Source: JARFPW01 sp035464655 (GTDB lineage: Bacteria; Gemmatimonadota; Gemmatimonadetes; Palauibacterales; Palauibacteraceae). From it: 64,000 bases of DNA. Positions 6,699-13,774 of the stretch are shown piece after piece. Numbering within the stretch: position 1 is the stretch's first letter; each line of letters begins with the position of its first letter. The DNA lies in the NCBI GenBank assembly GCA_035464655.1, contig DATHRZ010000044.1, positions 1-64,000 of the forward strand, given 5' to 3'. Under the pieces are notes generated by a model. That model did not search any database. It was not told the DNA's origin and saw nothing but the letters and a program-made list of their open reading frames with translations. The position numbers and the translations under genes were made by a program.

Positions 6699-8987
6699 TC
6701 AGCCCCTGGCCCGACGAGGCGGGTGGGACACGATGAGCACGGGGCAGGGCGCCTCGCGCACCATCCGCGCCAGCAGCTCGCCCATTCGGCTGCGGCCGCC
6801 GCGCGGCCGCGTGATGCCGAGGATGAGCAGGTCGTAGTCCGAGGCCCGTTCGACGATTTCAGCAATCGGATCTTCGGCCCGACAGACACTCGCTTCACCC
6901 CGACCGCGCGCTTCGTCGCGCACGTAGGCCTGGAGAGCCGACATCGCCCGGCGCTCCGACTCGGCCGATGCATCGGGCCGCAGAACACGCAGGAAAGCGA
7001 GGCGGTCGAGTCCCTTCCGCGCGAGCGCACCGATCACCCGGGCCCTCAGGCGATCGTGGTCGTTGCCGCCGCTCAGTGGGATCAGGACGCGGCGCACCCG
7101 GTCGAGGTCGAAGGCGTCGCCGCCGTGGAGGAGCGAGACGTCGCAGGGAAGTCGGCCGAGAAGCCGATCGATCGGGTGCGCCGGGGTCCCCGCCGCTTCC
7201 GGATCCTGGCCGCGGTCCGGGGCCTGCGCCAGGCCGAGCAGGACGTTGTCGACGTCGTGCTCGGCGGCGATCCGGGCGATCTCCCTCCACGGATCGGCGG
7301 CCACCGTAAGCAGCAGCTCCGTCTTCAGACCCTCGTGGCGCGCGTGCACGAGGGCGTTGCTGAGCGCGGCGCTGGCGTCCCCCATCGCCTTTCGGATCCG
7401 GGCTTCGTCCGTGGCTTCGTCGGCCACGATCACCTGGTGCAGCAGCACATGGCCTACGGCGGGGGGCGCGAGCGCGCCCGCCACCGCCGTGAGTCCGCGG
7501 GCCCGGGCCGGGTTGGCGAGGGGTACGAGGACGCTGGTGTGGCGTCCACGCAGGCGGCCGAACAGGGGATCTTCGCCCGAGACGGCGGCGTCGAGGGCCT
7601 CGGCCCGGTTCGACAGGAAGCCGGCATAGACGGAGACCCCAAACCCCAGCCACACCAGAAGCAGAAGCCCGGCGACCGGTACGGTCACGACCTGGAAGAC
7701 GATCAGCAGGCCGCAGGCGACGATCCCGACCAGAGGCACGAGGGGGAAGAACGGGGCGGCGAACGCGCCTTCGATCTGCCCGCCGGCCCGACCGCGTACC
7801 TGCCACGCCGCGAGGTGGGTGATGGCAAAGGTCAGCAGGAAGATGAGGGATGCCGCCGCGCCTGCGGCCGCGAGGTCGGGCACGACGAGCACGAGGACGC
7901 CGGCGCTCGCGCACACGAACCCGATTGCCGTGGCAGGCGCCCGCGTGCGCTCGTGGACGCGTTCGAGCGCCCGCGGCAGGGTCCGGTGGCGGGCCATCGC
8001 GACCGTCACGCGCGATCCGGCGAGCAGGTTGGCCCGCAATGCGGTGGCCGTCGAGAGAAGAGCCGCCACGATCACCAGCCAGAAGCCGAACGCGCCCAGG
8101 TAGGCCGAGGCGGCCTCGGCGAAGTAGGTCTCAGGGTACCGGCGGGCCATGGCGGCGGGCGACTCGAACCCGTCGGGTACGCCGACACTCGTCGCTACGA
8201 ACAACAGTGGCAGGTAGACGAGCAGGGCGATGCCGAGGCTGGCGAACATGGCGCGTGGAAGGGTGCGCCGCGGTTCGCGCACCTCTCCGGCCACGCCAGC
8301 GATGAGCTCGAAGCCCTGCAGGGTGATGAACGTGAAGCCCATCGCGGCCACGACCCCGGTCGCGCCGAGCTCGAAGAACGGCTCGAGCGGGGCGAGCGCC
8401 TCGGCCGGCCCCCGCCGAACGATCACGGCGAGCCCGGCGGCGATCAGCATGCCGAACACGGCCAGCTTTCCGAGATTGCCGAGCTGCCCCCCGGACGGGT
8501 TGCCCCTGAGCAGGCGAAGGCCGTAGGCGGCGATTGCCGCCACGGCGATCAGGGCCGTGAGGAGGCGCACGGGTAGCCCCGCTAGCGTCGCCATGGGGCC
8601 CGGCAGCAGGGCGTCGAGGGCGGCCACCGCGTAGGCGGCGAAGCCCATCGCGTACAGGCCGCCCGTCACGACGTGGGCAAAGATCATCACCCAGCCGACC
8701 CCGAACGCGGCTCGCACCGAGAAGGTACGCCGGGCGTAGACGTACTGTCCGCCGTTCTCGGGAAACGCCGTGGCCAACTCGGCAAACGTCAGCGCGGTGA
8801 GGAGCGCGATCGCCCCGTTGAGCGCGAAGGCGAGGATCGCCGACGGCCCGGCCTCCGCGACGGCGACCCCTCCCAGGACGAGGATGCCCCCGCCGACGAT
8901 CGCCGCCACCCCGATGCCGGTGGCGCCGACGAAGCCGATCGACCGGTCGCCGGGCGACGCGATCGGTGGAGCGGAATCCGGCGTCAT
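6699..8987 (-). CDS. APC-family amino acid permease fused to two UspA domains
   Basis: 762 residues from the ATG at 8987 (MTPDSAPPIAS); a longer frame to 9242 has a low-complexity, non-membrane N-terminus and is rejected. Residues about 18-475 hold roughly twelve hydrophobic segments of the amino acid-polyamine-organocation type, beginning with GFVGATGIGVAAIVGGGILVL, which resembles the substrate-binding start of TM1. After TM12 come two universal-stress-protein-like domains, about 495-625 and 635-755; the second ends LLARMVREAPCPVLIV, typical of the UspA C-terminal strand. It presumably takes up or exchanges amino acids at the inner membrane, with nucleotide-responsive cytoplasmic domains. 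The substrate is unknown. The gene stands alone between two non-coding gaps. Confidence 0.88.
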   Translation of the reverse strand: MTPDSAPPIASPGDRSIGFVGATGIGVAAIVGGGILVLGGVAVAEAGPSAILAFALNGAIALLTALTFAELATAFPENGGQYVYARRTFSVRAAFGVGWVMIFAHVVTGGLYAMGFAAYAVAALDALLPGPMATLAGLPVRLLTALIAVAAIAAYGLRLLRGNPSGGQLGNLGKLAVFGMLIAAGLAVIVRRGPAEALAPLEPFFELGATGVVAAMGFTFITLQGFELIAGVAGEVREPRRTLPRAMFASLGIALLVYLPLLFVATSVGVPDGFESPAAMARRYPETYFAEAASAYLGAFGFWLVIVAALLSTATALRANLLAGSRVTVAMARHRTLPRALERVHERTRAPATAIGFVCASAGVLVLVVPDLAAAGAAASLIFLLTFAITHLAAWQVRGRAGGQIEGAFAAPFFPLVPLVGIVACGLLIVFQVVTVPVAGLLLLVWLGFGVSVYAGFLSNRAEALDAAVSGEDPLFGRLRGRHTSVLVPLANPARARGLTAVAGALAPPAVGHVLLHQVIVADEATDEARIRKAMGDASAALSNALVHARHEGLKTELLLTVAADPWREIARIAAEHDVDNVLLGLAQAPDRGQDPEAAGTPAHPIDRLLGRLPCDVSLLHGGDAFDLDRVRRVLIPLSGGNDHDRLRARVIGALARKGLDRLAFLRVLRPDASAESERRAMSALQAYVRDEARGRGEASVCRAEDPIAEIVERASDYDLLILGITRPRGGRSRMGELLARMVREAPCPVLIVSHPPRRARG

Positions 8988-9003
8988 GCGAGGCTGAGAG
9001 TGA

Positions 9004-9156
9004 TCAGCCGAGGATGTCCCGAATCGACGGATCGCGCGCGAACTGGGCCCGCGCGAACGGACACACGACCTTGAACCTGGTCCCGGTCTCCCGCGCCCAC
9101 CGCATCTCCACCTCTTCATGCCCGATCTGCCCGATGCCGTCCCCCAGGTCCCCCAT
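9004..9156 (-). pseudogene. 50-residue open frame resembling the C-terminal half of a small GNAT acetyltransferase
   Basis: An ATG at 9156 opens a 50-codon frame ending 16 bases before the permease start; a TGA lies in frame six bases upstream of the ATG, so the protein cannot be longer. Third positions are almost all G or C, as in real genes here. The end, KVVCPFARAQFARDPSIRDIL, resembles the last strands of short YjdJ/COG2388-type N-acetyltransferases (KVVP-C-xx-R-xx-x-R-H-P), and GDGIG could be a decayed acetyl-CoA loop. The N-terminal half of such a domain is missing, so it is most likely a gene remnant; a functional micro-protein is possible. The family assignment is from memory. Confidence 0.4.
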
Positions 9157-9229
9157 CCCTCAAAGCCCCCGGTATACGAGGCAGCCGGCCCGGAGATCGG
9201 AGGATGGCGGTCCGGAAAAATCGTAGGGC

Positions 9230-9309
9230 GGGGAAGGAACACCTCCGGAGCGCGCCTTCAGCCGCGTCGTCCAGCGCGTGTCAGCGCGCGCAGAAGGTGT
9301 TCCTTCCCC
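9230..9309. repeat. Perfect 15-bp inverted repeat with 50-base loop, possible terminator of rocD
   Basis: GGGGAAGGAACACCT at 9230-9244 is the exact reverse complement of 9295-9309. The loop itself has GC-rich blocks near both arms (about 9249-9254 and 9285-9290) that could extend the stem after a small bulge. It lies 14 bases beyond the stop of the leftward ornithine aminotransferase gene, and a run of five T follows the stem on that strand after about nine bases. It may therefore end that transcript, or be the ends of a small mobile repeat. I did not find a second copy in the window by eye. Confidence 0.6.
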
Positions 9310-9323
9310 GGGCCACAAACCAA

Positions 9324-10541
9324 TCATACCGCCACCCCGACCCCCGAGGTAACTTCCTCGAACACCGGAAGCGTCTCTTCGAGAATCTCCCTGGTGACCA
9401 CGAGCGGCGGAGAGATCCGGATCGTCTGATGGTGCGTATCGTTGCACAGGATCCCGCGCTCCATGAGCGCTTCGCAGAACGGACGGGCGGCGCCGGAGGG
9501 TTCCTTGATCACCACGCCGATCATCAGGCCGCGGCCGCGGATGTGATCGATGTGCGGCGAATCGATCTCGCGCAGCCGGTCGGCGAACCAGGTGCCGAGC
9601 TCGAGCGAACGCTGCGAAAGCTCCTCGTCGAGCAGCACGTTCAGGGCCGCGCGGCCGACGGCGGCGCCGAGCGGGTTGCCGCCGAAGGTCGAACCGTGGT
9701 CGCCCGGACGGAACACCTGCATGACCTCGTCGTTCGCCAGGATGCCCGACACGGGATACACGCCGCCGCCGAGCGCCTTGCCGACGATCAGGATGTCGCC
9801 GCGCGAGCCGTCCCAGTCGCCGCAGAACAGCTTTCCGGTGCGGCCGAGCCCGGTCTGAATTTCGTCGTTCAGCAGCAACACGCCGTGTTCGCGACAGATC
9901 TCGTGCGCGCGGGCCATGTAGCCGTCGGGCGGCACGATGATCCCGCCCTCGCCCTGGATCGGCTCGACCAGGAAGGCGACGGTGTTCTCGGTGATCGCCG
10001 CCTCGAGCGCGTCGAGGTCACCGTGCGGGATCAGCTTGAAGCCGGGCGCGAAGGGGCCGAACCCGGCGCGGTACTGCGCCTCCGACGAAAACCCGACGAT
10101 CGTCGTCGTGCGGCCGTGGAAGTTGTTCTCGCATACGATGATCTCGGCCTTGCCGTCGGGTACGCCCTTGTTCGTGTACCCCCACTTGCGAGCCGCCTTG
10201 ATCGCCGTTTCGACGGCTTCGGCGCCGGTGTTCATGGGCAGTGCGCGCTCGAACCCCGTCGCCTCGCACAGGTCGTGGAGGAACGGCCCCATCTGGTCGT
10301 TGTGGAAGGCGCGCGACGTGAGGGTGAGCCGTCCGGCCTGCGCCTCGAGGGCCTCGATGATCCTCGGATGACGATGCCCCTGGTTGACGGCCGAGTAGGC
10401 GGCCAGCATGTCGAGGTAGCGATTGCCGTCGACGTCCCACACCCAGCAGCCTTCGCCGCGCTCCAGCACGACGGGAAGGGGACCGTAGTTTCGAGCGCTG
10501 TACCGCTCGGTTTCCCGTATGAAATCGCCCGTGCGCGACAT
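9324..10541 (-). CDS. rocD: Ornithine aminotransferase
   Basis: 405 residues. Fold-type I PLP enzyme of the class III aminotransferases; it moves the delta-amino group of ornithine to 2-oxoglutarate, giving glutamate semialdehyde (proline and arginine breakdown). Visible features: NTGAEAVETAIKAARKW (cofactor phosphate region), EPIQGEGGIIVPP, D226 in LLNDEIQTGLGRTG, and the PLP lysine K255 in LIVGKALGGG. The start at 10541 (MSRTGDF) has GGAGGA eight bases upstream; a longer frame to 10634 is rejected. Length matches bacterial and eukaryotic family members. Other class III transaminases (acetylornithine, 4-aminobutyrate) are less likely given the SRAFHNDQMGPF stretch. It is transcribed alone, with an inverted repeat behind it. 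Confidence 0.92.
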   Translation of the reverse strand: MSRTGDFIRETERYSARNYGPLPVVLERGEGCWVWDVDGNRYLDMLAAYSAVNQGHRHPRIIEALEAQAGRLTLTSRAFHNDQMGPFLHDLCEATGFERALPMNTGAEAVETAIKAARKWGYTNKGVPDGKAEIIVCENNFHGRTTTIVGFSSEAQYRAGFGPFAPGFKLIPHGDLDALEAAITENTVAFLVEPIQGEGGIIVPPDGYMARAHEICREHGVLLLNDEIQTGLGRTGKLFCGDWDGSRGDILIVGKALGGGVYPVSGILANDEVMQVFRPGDHGSTFGGNPLGAAVGRAALNVLLDEELSQRSLELGTWFADRLREIDSPHIDHIRGRGLMIGVVIKEPSGAARPFCEALMERGILCNDTHHQTIRISPPLVVTREILEETLPVFEEVTSGVGVAV

Positions 10542-10742
10542 TCCGTGTCCTCCGCTCCAGATCCGTGAAACTCGCCCGTGCCAGCCGGTCCGGCCCACCG
10601 ACGGGAGCTTAGGCGAGCGATCGCGGCGGCGCAATCAGTTCGGGGTCTGGACAGCGGGGCGTTCCCGCCGCAATGTTCCCCGGCCCGGCGTGCCCGGGCG
10701 CGCGACGCATGGCCGAACGCACGTCAAACCCTGGAGGTCGCT

Positions 10743-10835
10743 TTGTACATTTTCGTCACACTCCTGCTCGCCGTGATGATCGCCGGCTTCGGCGTCGGCG
10801 TGGCGCTCGGCCTGCGTATGCCTCCCGCCGACTGA
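10743..10835 (+). CDS. Putative 30-residue single-pass membrane protein
   Basis: A TTG at 10743 is preceded by GGAGG with a five-base gap, an ideal ribosome binding site. The frame encodes one hydrophobic segment, YIFVTLLLAVMIAGFGVGVA, then LGLRMPPAD and TGA. The hydrophobic run is long enough to cross a membrane, with an Arg just after it. I do not recognise the family. It stands alone, divergent from rocD and 127 bases before the next gene. The frame stays open further upstream, but those residues are Arg/Pro-rich and unlike coding sequence. It could be noise; the ribosome site plus hydrophobic core are the argument for it. Confidence 0.4.
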   Translation: MYIFVTLLLAVMIAGFGVGVALGLRMPPAD

Positions 10836-10886
10836 CCCGGCGTCCTCTCCCCCCGTGTCCGTACGGGGCCGAAAGCCCTGAATATC

Positions 10887-10915
10887 TGGACAAATCAGAC
10901 CTTTCTCGCTATGTT
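10887..10915 (+). promoter_or_regulatory. Candidate sigma-70 promoter of the 83-residue hypothetical gene
   Basis: TGGACA at 10887-10892 (five of six to TTGACA), a 17-base spacer, and TATGTT at 10910-10915 (four of six to TATAAT). The region is locally AT-rich. A transcript starting near 10922 would have a leader of about 40 bases before the ATG at 10962. Confidence 0.5.
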
Positions 10916-10961
10916 ACCAGACTTGTTTCGGGCTACGCGAGTCTCCACCCACGAGGTGTGA

Positions 10962-11213
10962 ATGACCAGGAATTTCGAGGATGAAAGCGGGCGTCGCTGG
11001 AAGGCCTGGCTGGCTTCCCGTGACGTGTTCTGGCCGGATCCCGCGGACAAGAAGGCGGCGGAAGGCCGAGAGGCCGTGCTGTTCGTCTGCTTTACGGATC
11101 CATCCCAGCCGCAGCGTCGCATCAGTCTCCCGGAGGGTTCGTTTGAGGAGATGTCGATCGACGATTTGAAGGGGAAGGTTCTCAAGGCGGAGCCGGATCC
11201 CGCGATCCGGTGA
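10962..11213 (+). CDS. Hypothetical protein, 83 residues
   Basis: Starts MTRNFEDESGRRW with a GAGG-type site just upstream, and has its own promoter candidate and a terminator behind it, so it is a single-gene unit. The protein is soluble and charged, with a central strand VLFVCFTD and an acidic end; the order (aromatic strand, EEMSIDDLKGKVLKAEPDP) suggests a small alpha/beta fold. I recall similar short proteins in Gemmatimonadota genomes but cannot name a function. No catalytic motif, metal ligand set or membrane segment is visible. Confidence 0.75.
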   Translation: MTRNFEDESGRRWKAWLASRDVFWPDPADKKAAEGREAVLFVCFTDPSQPQRRISLPEGSFEEMSIDDLKGKVLKAEPDPAIR

Positions 11214-11263
11214 TCCGATGCTGCTCGTGTGACATCGAGCGGGGGGCGTGACTCCGGCGTGAC

Positions 11264-11284
11264 GGGGGTTGCGCCCCCTTTTTT
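11264..11284 (+). terminator. Rho-independent terminator after the 83-residue gene
   Basis: GGGGG (11264-11268), a five-base loop, CCCCC (11274-11278), followed directly by six T. This is the only textbook intrinsic terminator I find in the window. It separates the hypothetical gene from citrate synthase, whose ATG is 46 bases further on. Confidence 0.85.
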
Positions 11285-11330
11285 GGCAGGGAACGCGAGG
11301 GATTCAACCACAATTCGGGACGGACGAAGC

Positions 11331-12455
11331 ATGGCAGAGGGGACGAAGGGGCTGGCCGGCGTCGCGGTGGCCGACACGACGATCAGCTACATCGACGGCG
11401 AGGCCGGCCGCCTGTTCTATCGTGGGTACGATATCCACCCGCTGGCGGGAAAGGGCTCGTTCGCGGAGGCGCTGTACCTGCTGTGGTATGGCGAGCTGCC
11501 GACCGGCGCCGAGCTGGCCGTGTTCGAGGGGCTGCTCGCGCGGGAGCGCCGTCTGCCGGACGCGCTCGTCGGGGTGCTGCGCCAGTTGCCCACCGATGCG
11601 ACGCCGATGTCGGCGCTCCGCACGACGGTCTCGGTGCTCGGCGAGCTCGACGCCGACGCCGGGGACAACTCGCGCGAGGCGAATCTGCGCAAGGCCGGTC
11701 GACTGGTGGCGATGCTTCCGGTCGCCGTCGCCGCGCACCACCGGCTGCAGCGCGGCGACGAACCCGTGGCACCCGACCCGGAGCTCGGCCAGGCCGCCGA
11801 CTTCCTGCGCATGCTGACCGGCGAGCCGCCGGCAGACACGGCGGCCGCCGCCCTCGATACGTCGTTGCTGCTCTATCTCGAGCACGGGTTCAACGCCTCG
11901 ACCTTCGCCTGCCGCGTCGTCGCTTCGACGCTGGCCGACCTGCATGCCGCGCTGACCGCCGGCGTGGCCGCCCTGTCCGGACCCCTTCACGGCGGTGCGA
12001 ACGAGCACGCGATGCGCATGCTGGAGGAAATCGGAAGCGTCGAAGCGGTGGACGACTACCTCGACCGTGAACTGGCAGCCGGCCGCAAGATCATGGGCTT
12101 CGGGCACCGGGTGTACCGCACCGAGGACCCGCGCTCGACGCACCTGCGGAAGATGTCGAAGCGCCTGGGCGAGAGCATGGGTGACGCGTCGTGGTACGAG
12201 CTGTCGCGAGCCGTCGAGGCGGCGATGCTCGACCGCAAGGGCCTGTACTGCAACGTCGACTTCTACTGCGCGACGGTCTACCGGAATCTCGACATTCCGC
12301 TCGACCTGTTCACGCCGCTGTTCGCGCTCGGCCGCACGGGTGGTTGGGCGGCGCACGTCATGGAGCAGTATGCGGACAACCGCCTGATTAGGCCGCGCGC
12401 GAACTACACCGGAGCGATCGACCGCCCCTACGTTCTGATCGAGCGACGCGACTGA
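11331..12455 (+). CDS. gltA: Citrate synthase
   Basis: 374 residues; condenses oxaloacetate and acetyl-CoA, the entry step of the TCA cycle. Catalytic residues are visible: His220 in GPLHGGANE, His259 in GFGHRVY, and Asp310 in YCNVDFY. The length fits the short, dimeric bacterial type and not the longer hexameric E. coli type. The start MAEGTKGLAGV at 11331 is chosen; an upstream extension to 11229 would run through the terminator hairpin. Isocitrate dehydrogenase follows 56 bases later, so the pair may be co-transcribed. Short-type 2-methylcitrate synthases share these motifs, so a propionate role is not excluded, but the icd neighbour favours the TCA role. Confidence 0.92.
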   Translation: MAEGTKGLAGVAVADTTISYIDGEAGRLFYRGYDIHPLAGKGSFAEALYLLWYGELPTGAELAVFEGLLARERRLPDALVGVLRQLPTDATPMSALRTTVSVLGELDADAGDNSREANLRKAGRLVAMLPVAVAAHHRLQRGDEPVAPDPELGQAADFLRMLTGEPPADTAAAALDTSLLLYLEHGFNASTFACRVVASTLADLHAALTAGVAALSGPLHGGANEHAMRMLEEIGSVEAVDDYLDRELAAGRKIMGFGHRVYRTEDPRSTHLRKMSKRLGESMGDASWYELSRAVEAAMLDRKGLYCNVDFYCATVYRNLDIPLDLFTPLFALGRTGGWAAHVMEQYADNRLIRPRANYTGAIDRPYVLIERRD

Positions 12456-12511
12456 ATCCGACGACCGCCTGACGACCACTAACGAACTGACGCCAGATAC
12501 GGAGACACGAG

Positions 12512-13765
12512 ATGACAGTATCGCCGCAGCATGCGGTCATTCCCGACAACGCCGAGCCCATCACCCGCGATGCGGAGGGAATCGCCGTTCCGTCCCGCCC
12601 GATCGTCCCGTTCATCGAGGGCGACGGCATGGGCCCCGATATCTGGGCGGCCGCCGTTCGGGTGTTCGACGCCGCCGTGCGCGAAGCCTATGAGGGCGAG
12701 CGCGAGATCGGCTGGATGGAAGTGTACGCGGGCGAGAAAGGGAAGCGGATCACCGACGAGTGGCTGCCCGACGAGACCGTAGAGGCGATTCGCGAGTTCC
12801 ACGTCGCGATCAAGGGCCCGCTGACGACGCCGGTGGGCGGAGGCATCCGATCGCTCAACGTCACGATGCGCCAGCGGCTCGACCTGTACGCCTGCATCCG
12901 TCCGTCGCGCTGGATCCGCGGCACGCCGTCGCCCGTCGAGCGGCCCGACCTGCTCGACGTGGTGATCTACCGCGAGAACACCGAGGACGTTTACGCCGGC
13001 ATCGAATGGGAGGCGGGAACCCCCGAGGTCGAGAAGGTGCGCGCCTTCCTCAATGACGAGATGGGCACGAGCATCCGCGAGGGAAGCGGCATCGGGGTCA
13101 AGCCGATCTCGGAGTTCGGCACGAAGCGCCTCGTGGCGATGTGCATTCGCGACGCCTTGAAAGCCGGTGCCGAGTCTGTGACGATCGTCCACAAGGGCAA
13201 CATCATGAAGTTCACCGAGGGCGCGTTTCGCGAGTGGGCCTACGAGGTGGCGCGCGACGAGTTCGGCGACGAGACGATCAGCGAGACCGAGCTGTGGAGC
13301 GCCTACGACGGCAATCGACCCGATGGAAAGATGGTGATCAAGGACCGCATCGCCGACGCGATGTTCCAGCAGATCTTGCTACGCCCGGACGAGTACGACT
13401 ACATCGCCCTTCCGAACCTGAACGGCGACTACCTGTCGGACGCCTGCGCCGCCCAGGTCGGGGGGCTCGGAATGGCACCCGGCGGCAACGTGGGCGACGA
13501 GACGGCCCTGTTCGAGGCCACCCACGGCACGGCGCCGAAGTACGCGGGAATGGACAAGGTGAACCCGACGTCCCTCATCCTGTCGGGCGTGATGATGCTC
13601 GAACACATGGGGTGGGACGAGGCGGCGGAACTCATCGTCGCCGCGATCACGCGGACGGTCCAAGAGAAGATCGTGACCTACGATCTCGAGCGGCAGATGG
13701 AGGGCGCGACGATCGCGAAGACGTCGGAGTTCGCGGACCGAATCATCCACAACCTGCGCCGCTGA
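12512..13765 (+). CDS. icd: Isocitrate dehydrogenase, NADP-dependent
   Basis: 417 residues, the size of the E. coli-type homodimeric enzyme. It oxidatively decarboxylates isocitrate to 2-oxoglutarate. Substrate and metal site pieces: IRSLNVTMRQRLDLYACIRP, YRENTEDVYAGIEW, and NLNGDYLSDACAAQVGGLG. The cofactor loop HGTAPKYAG carries Lys-Tyr after Pro, the pair that selects NADP in the E. coli enzyme. GGAGACACGAG precedes the ATG. It lies directly behind gltA, so two consecutive TCA steps (with aconitase elsewhere) are encoded side by side. Confidence 0.96.
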   Translation: MTVSPQHAVIPDNAEPITRDAEGIAVPSRPIVPFIEGDGMGPDIWAAAVRVFDAAVREAYEGEREIGWMEVYAGEKGKRITDEWLPDETVEAIREFHVAIKGPLTTPVGGGIRSLNVTMRQRLDLYACIRPSRWIRGTPSPVERPDLLDVVIYRENTEDVYAGIEWEAGTPEVEKVRAFLNDEMGTSIREGSGIGVKPISEFGTKRLVAMCIRDALKAGAESVTIVHKGNIMKFTEGAFREWAYEVARDEFGDETISETELWSAYDGNRPDGKMVIKDRIADAMFQQILLRPDEYDYIALPNLNGDYLSDACAAQVGGLGMAPGGNVGDETALFEATHGTAPKYAGMDKVNPTSLILSGVMMLEHMGWDEAAELIVAAITRTVQEKIVTYDLERQMEGATIAKTSEFADRIIHNLRR

Positions 13766-13774
13766 CCCCGCGTC

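Noticed and set aside
6564..8576. Plus-strand open frame of 670 codons opposite the permease
   Set aside because: It is antisense to the APC-UspA gene; composition is random-like (Gly/Arg/Glu/His) and shows no motif.
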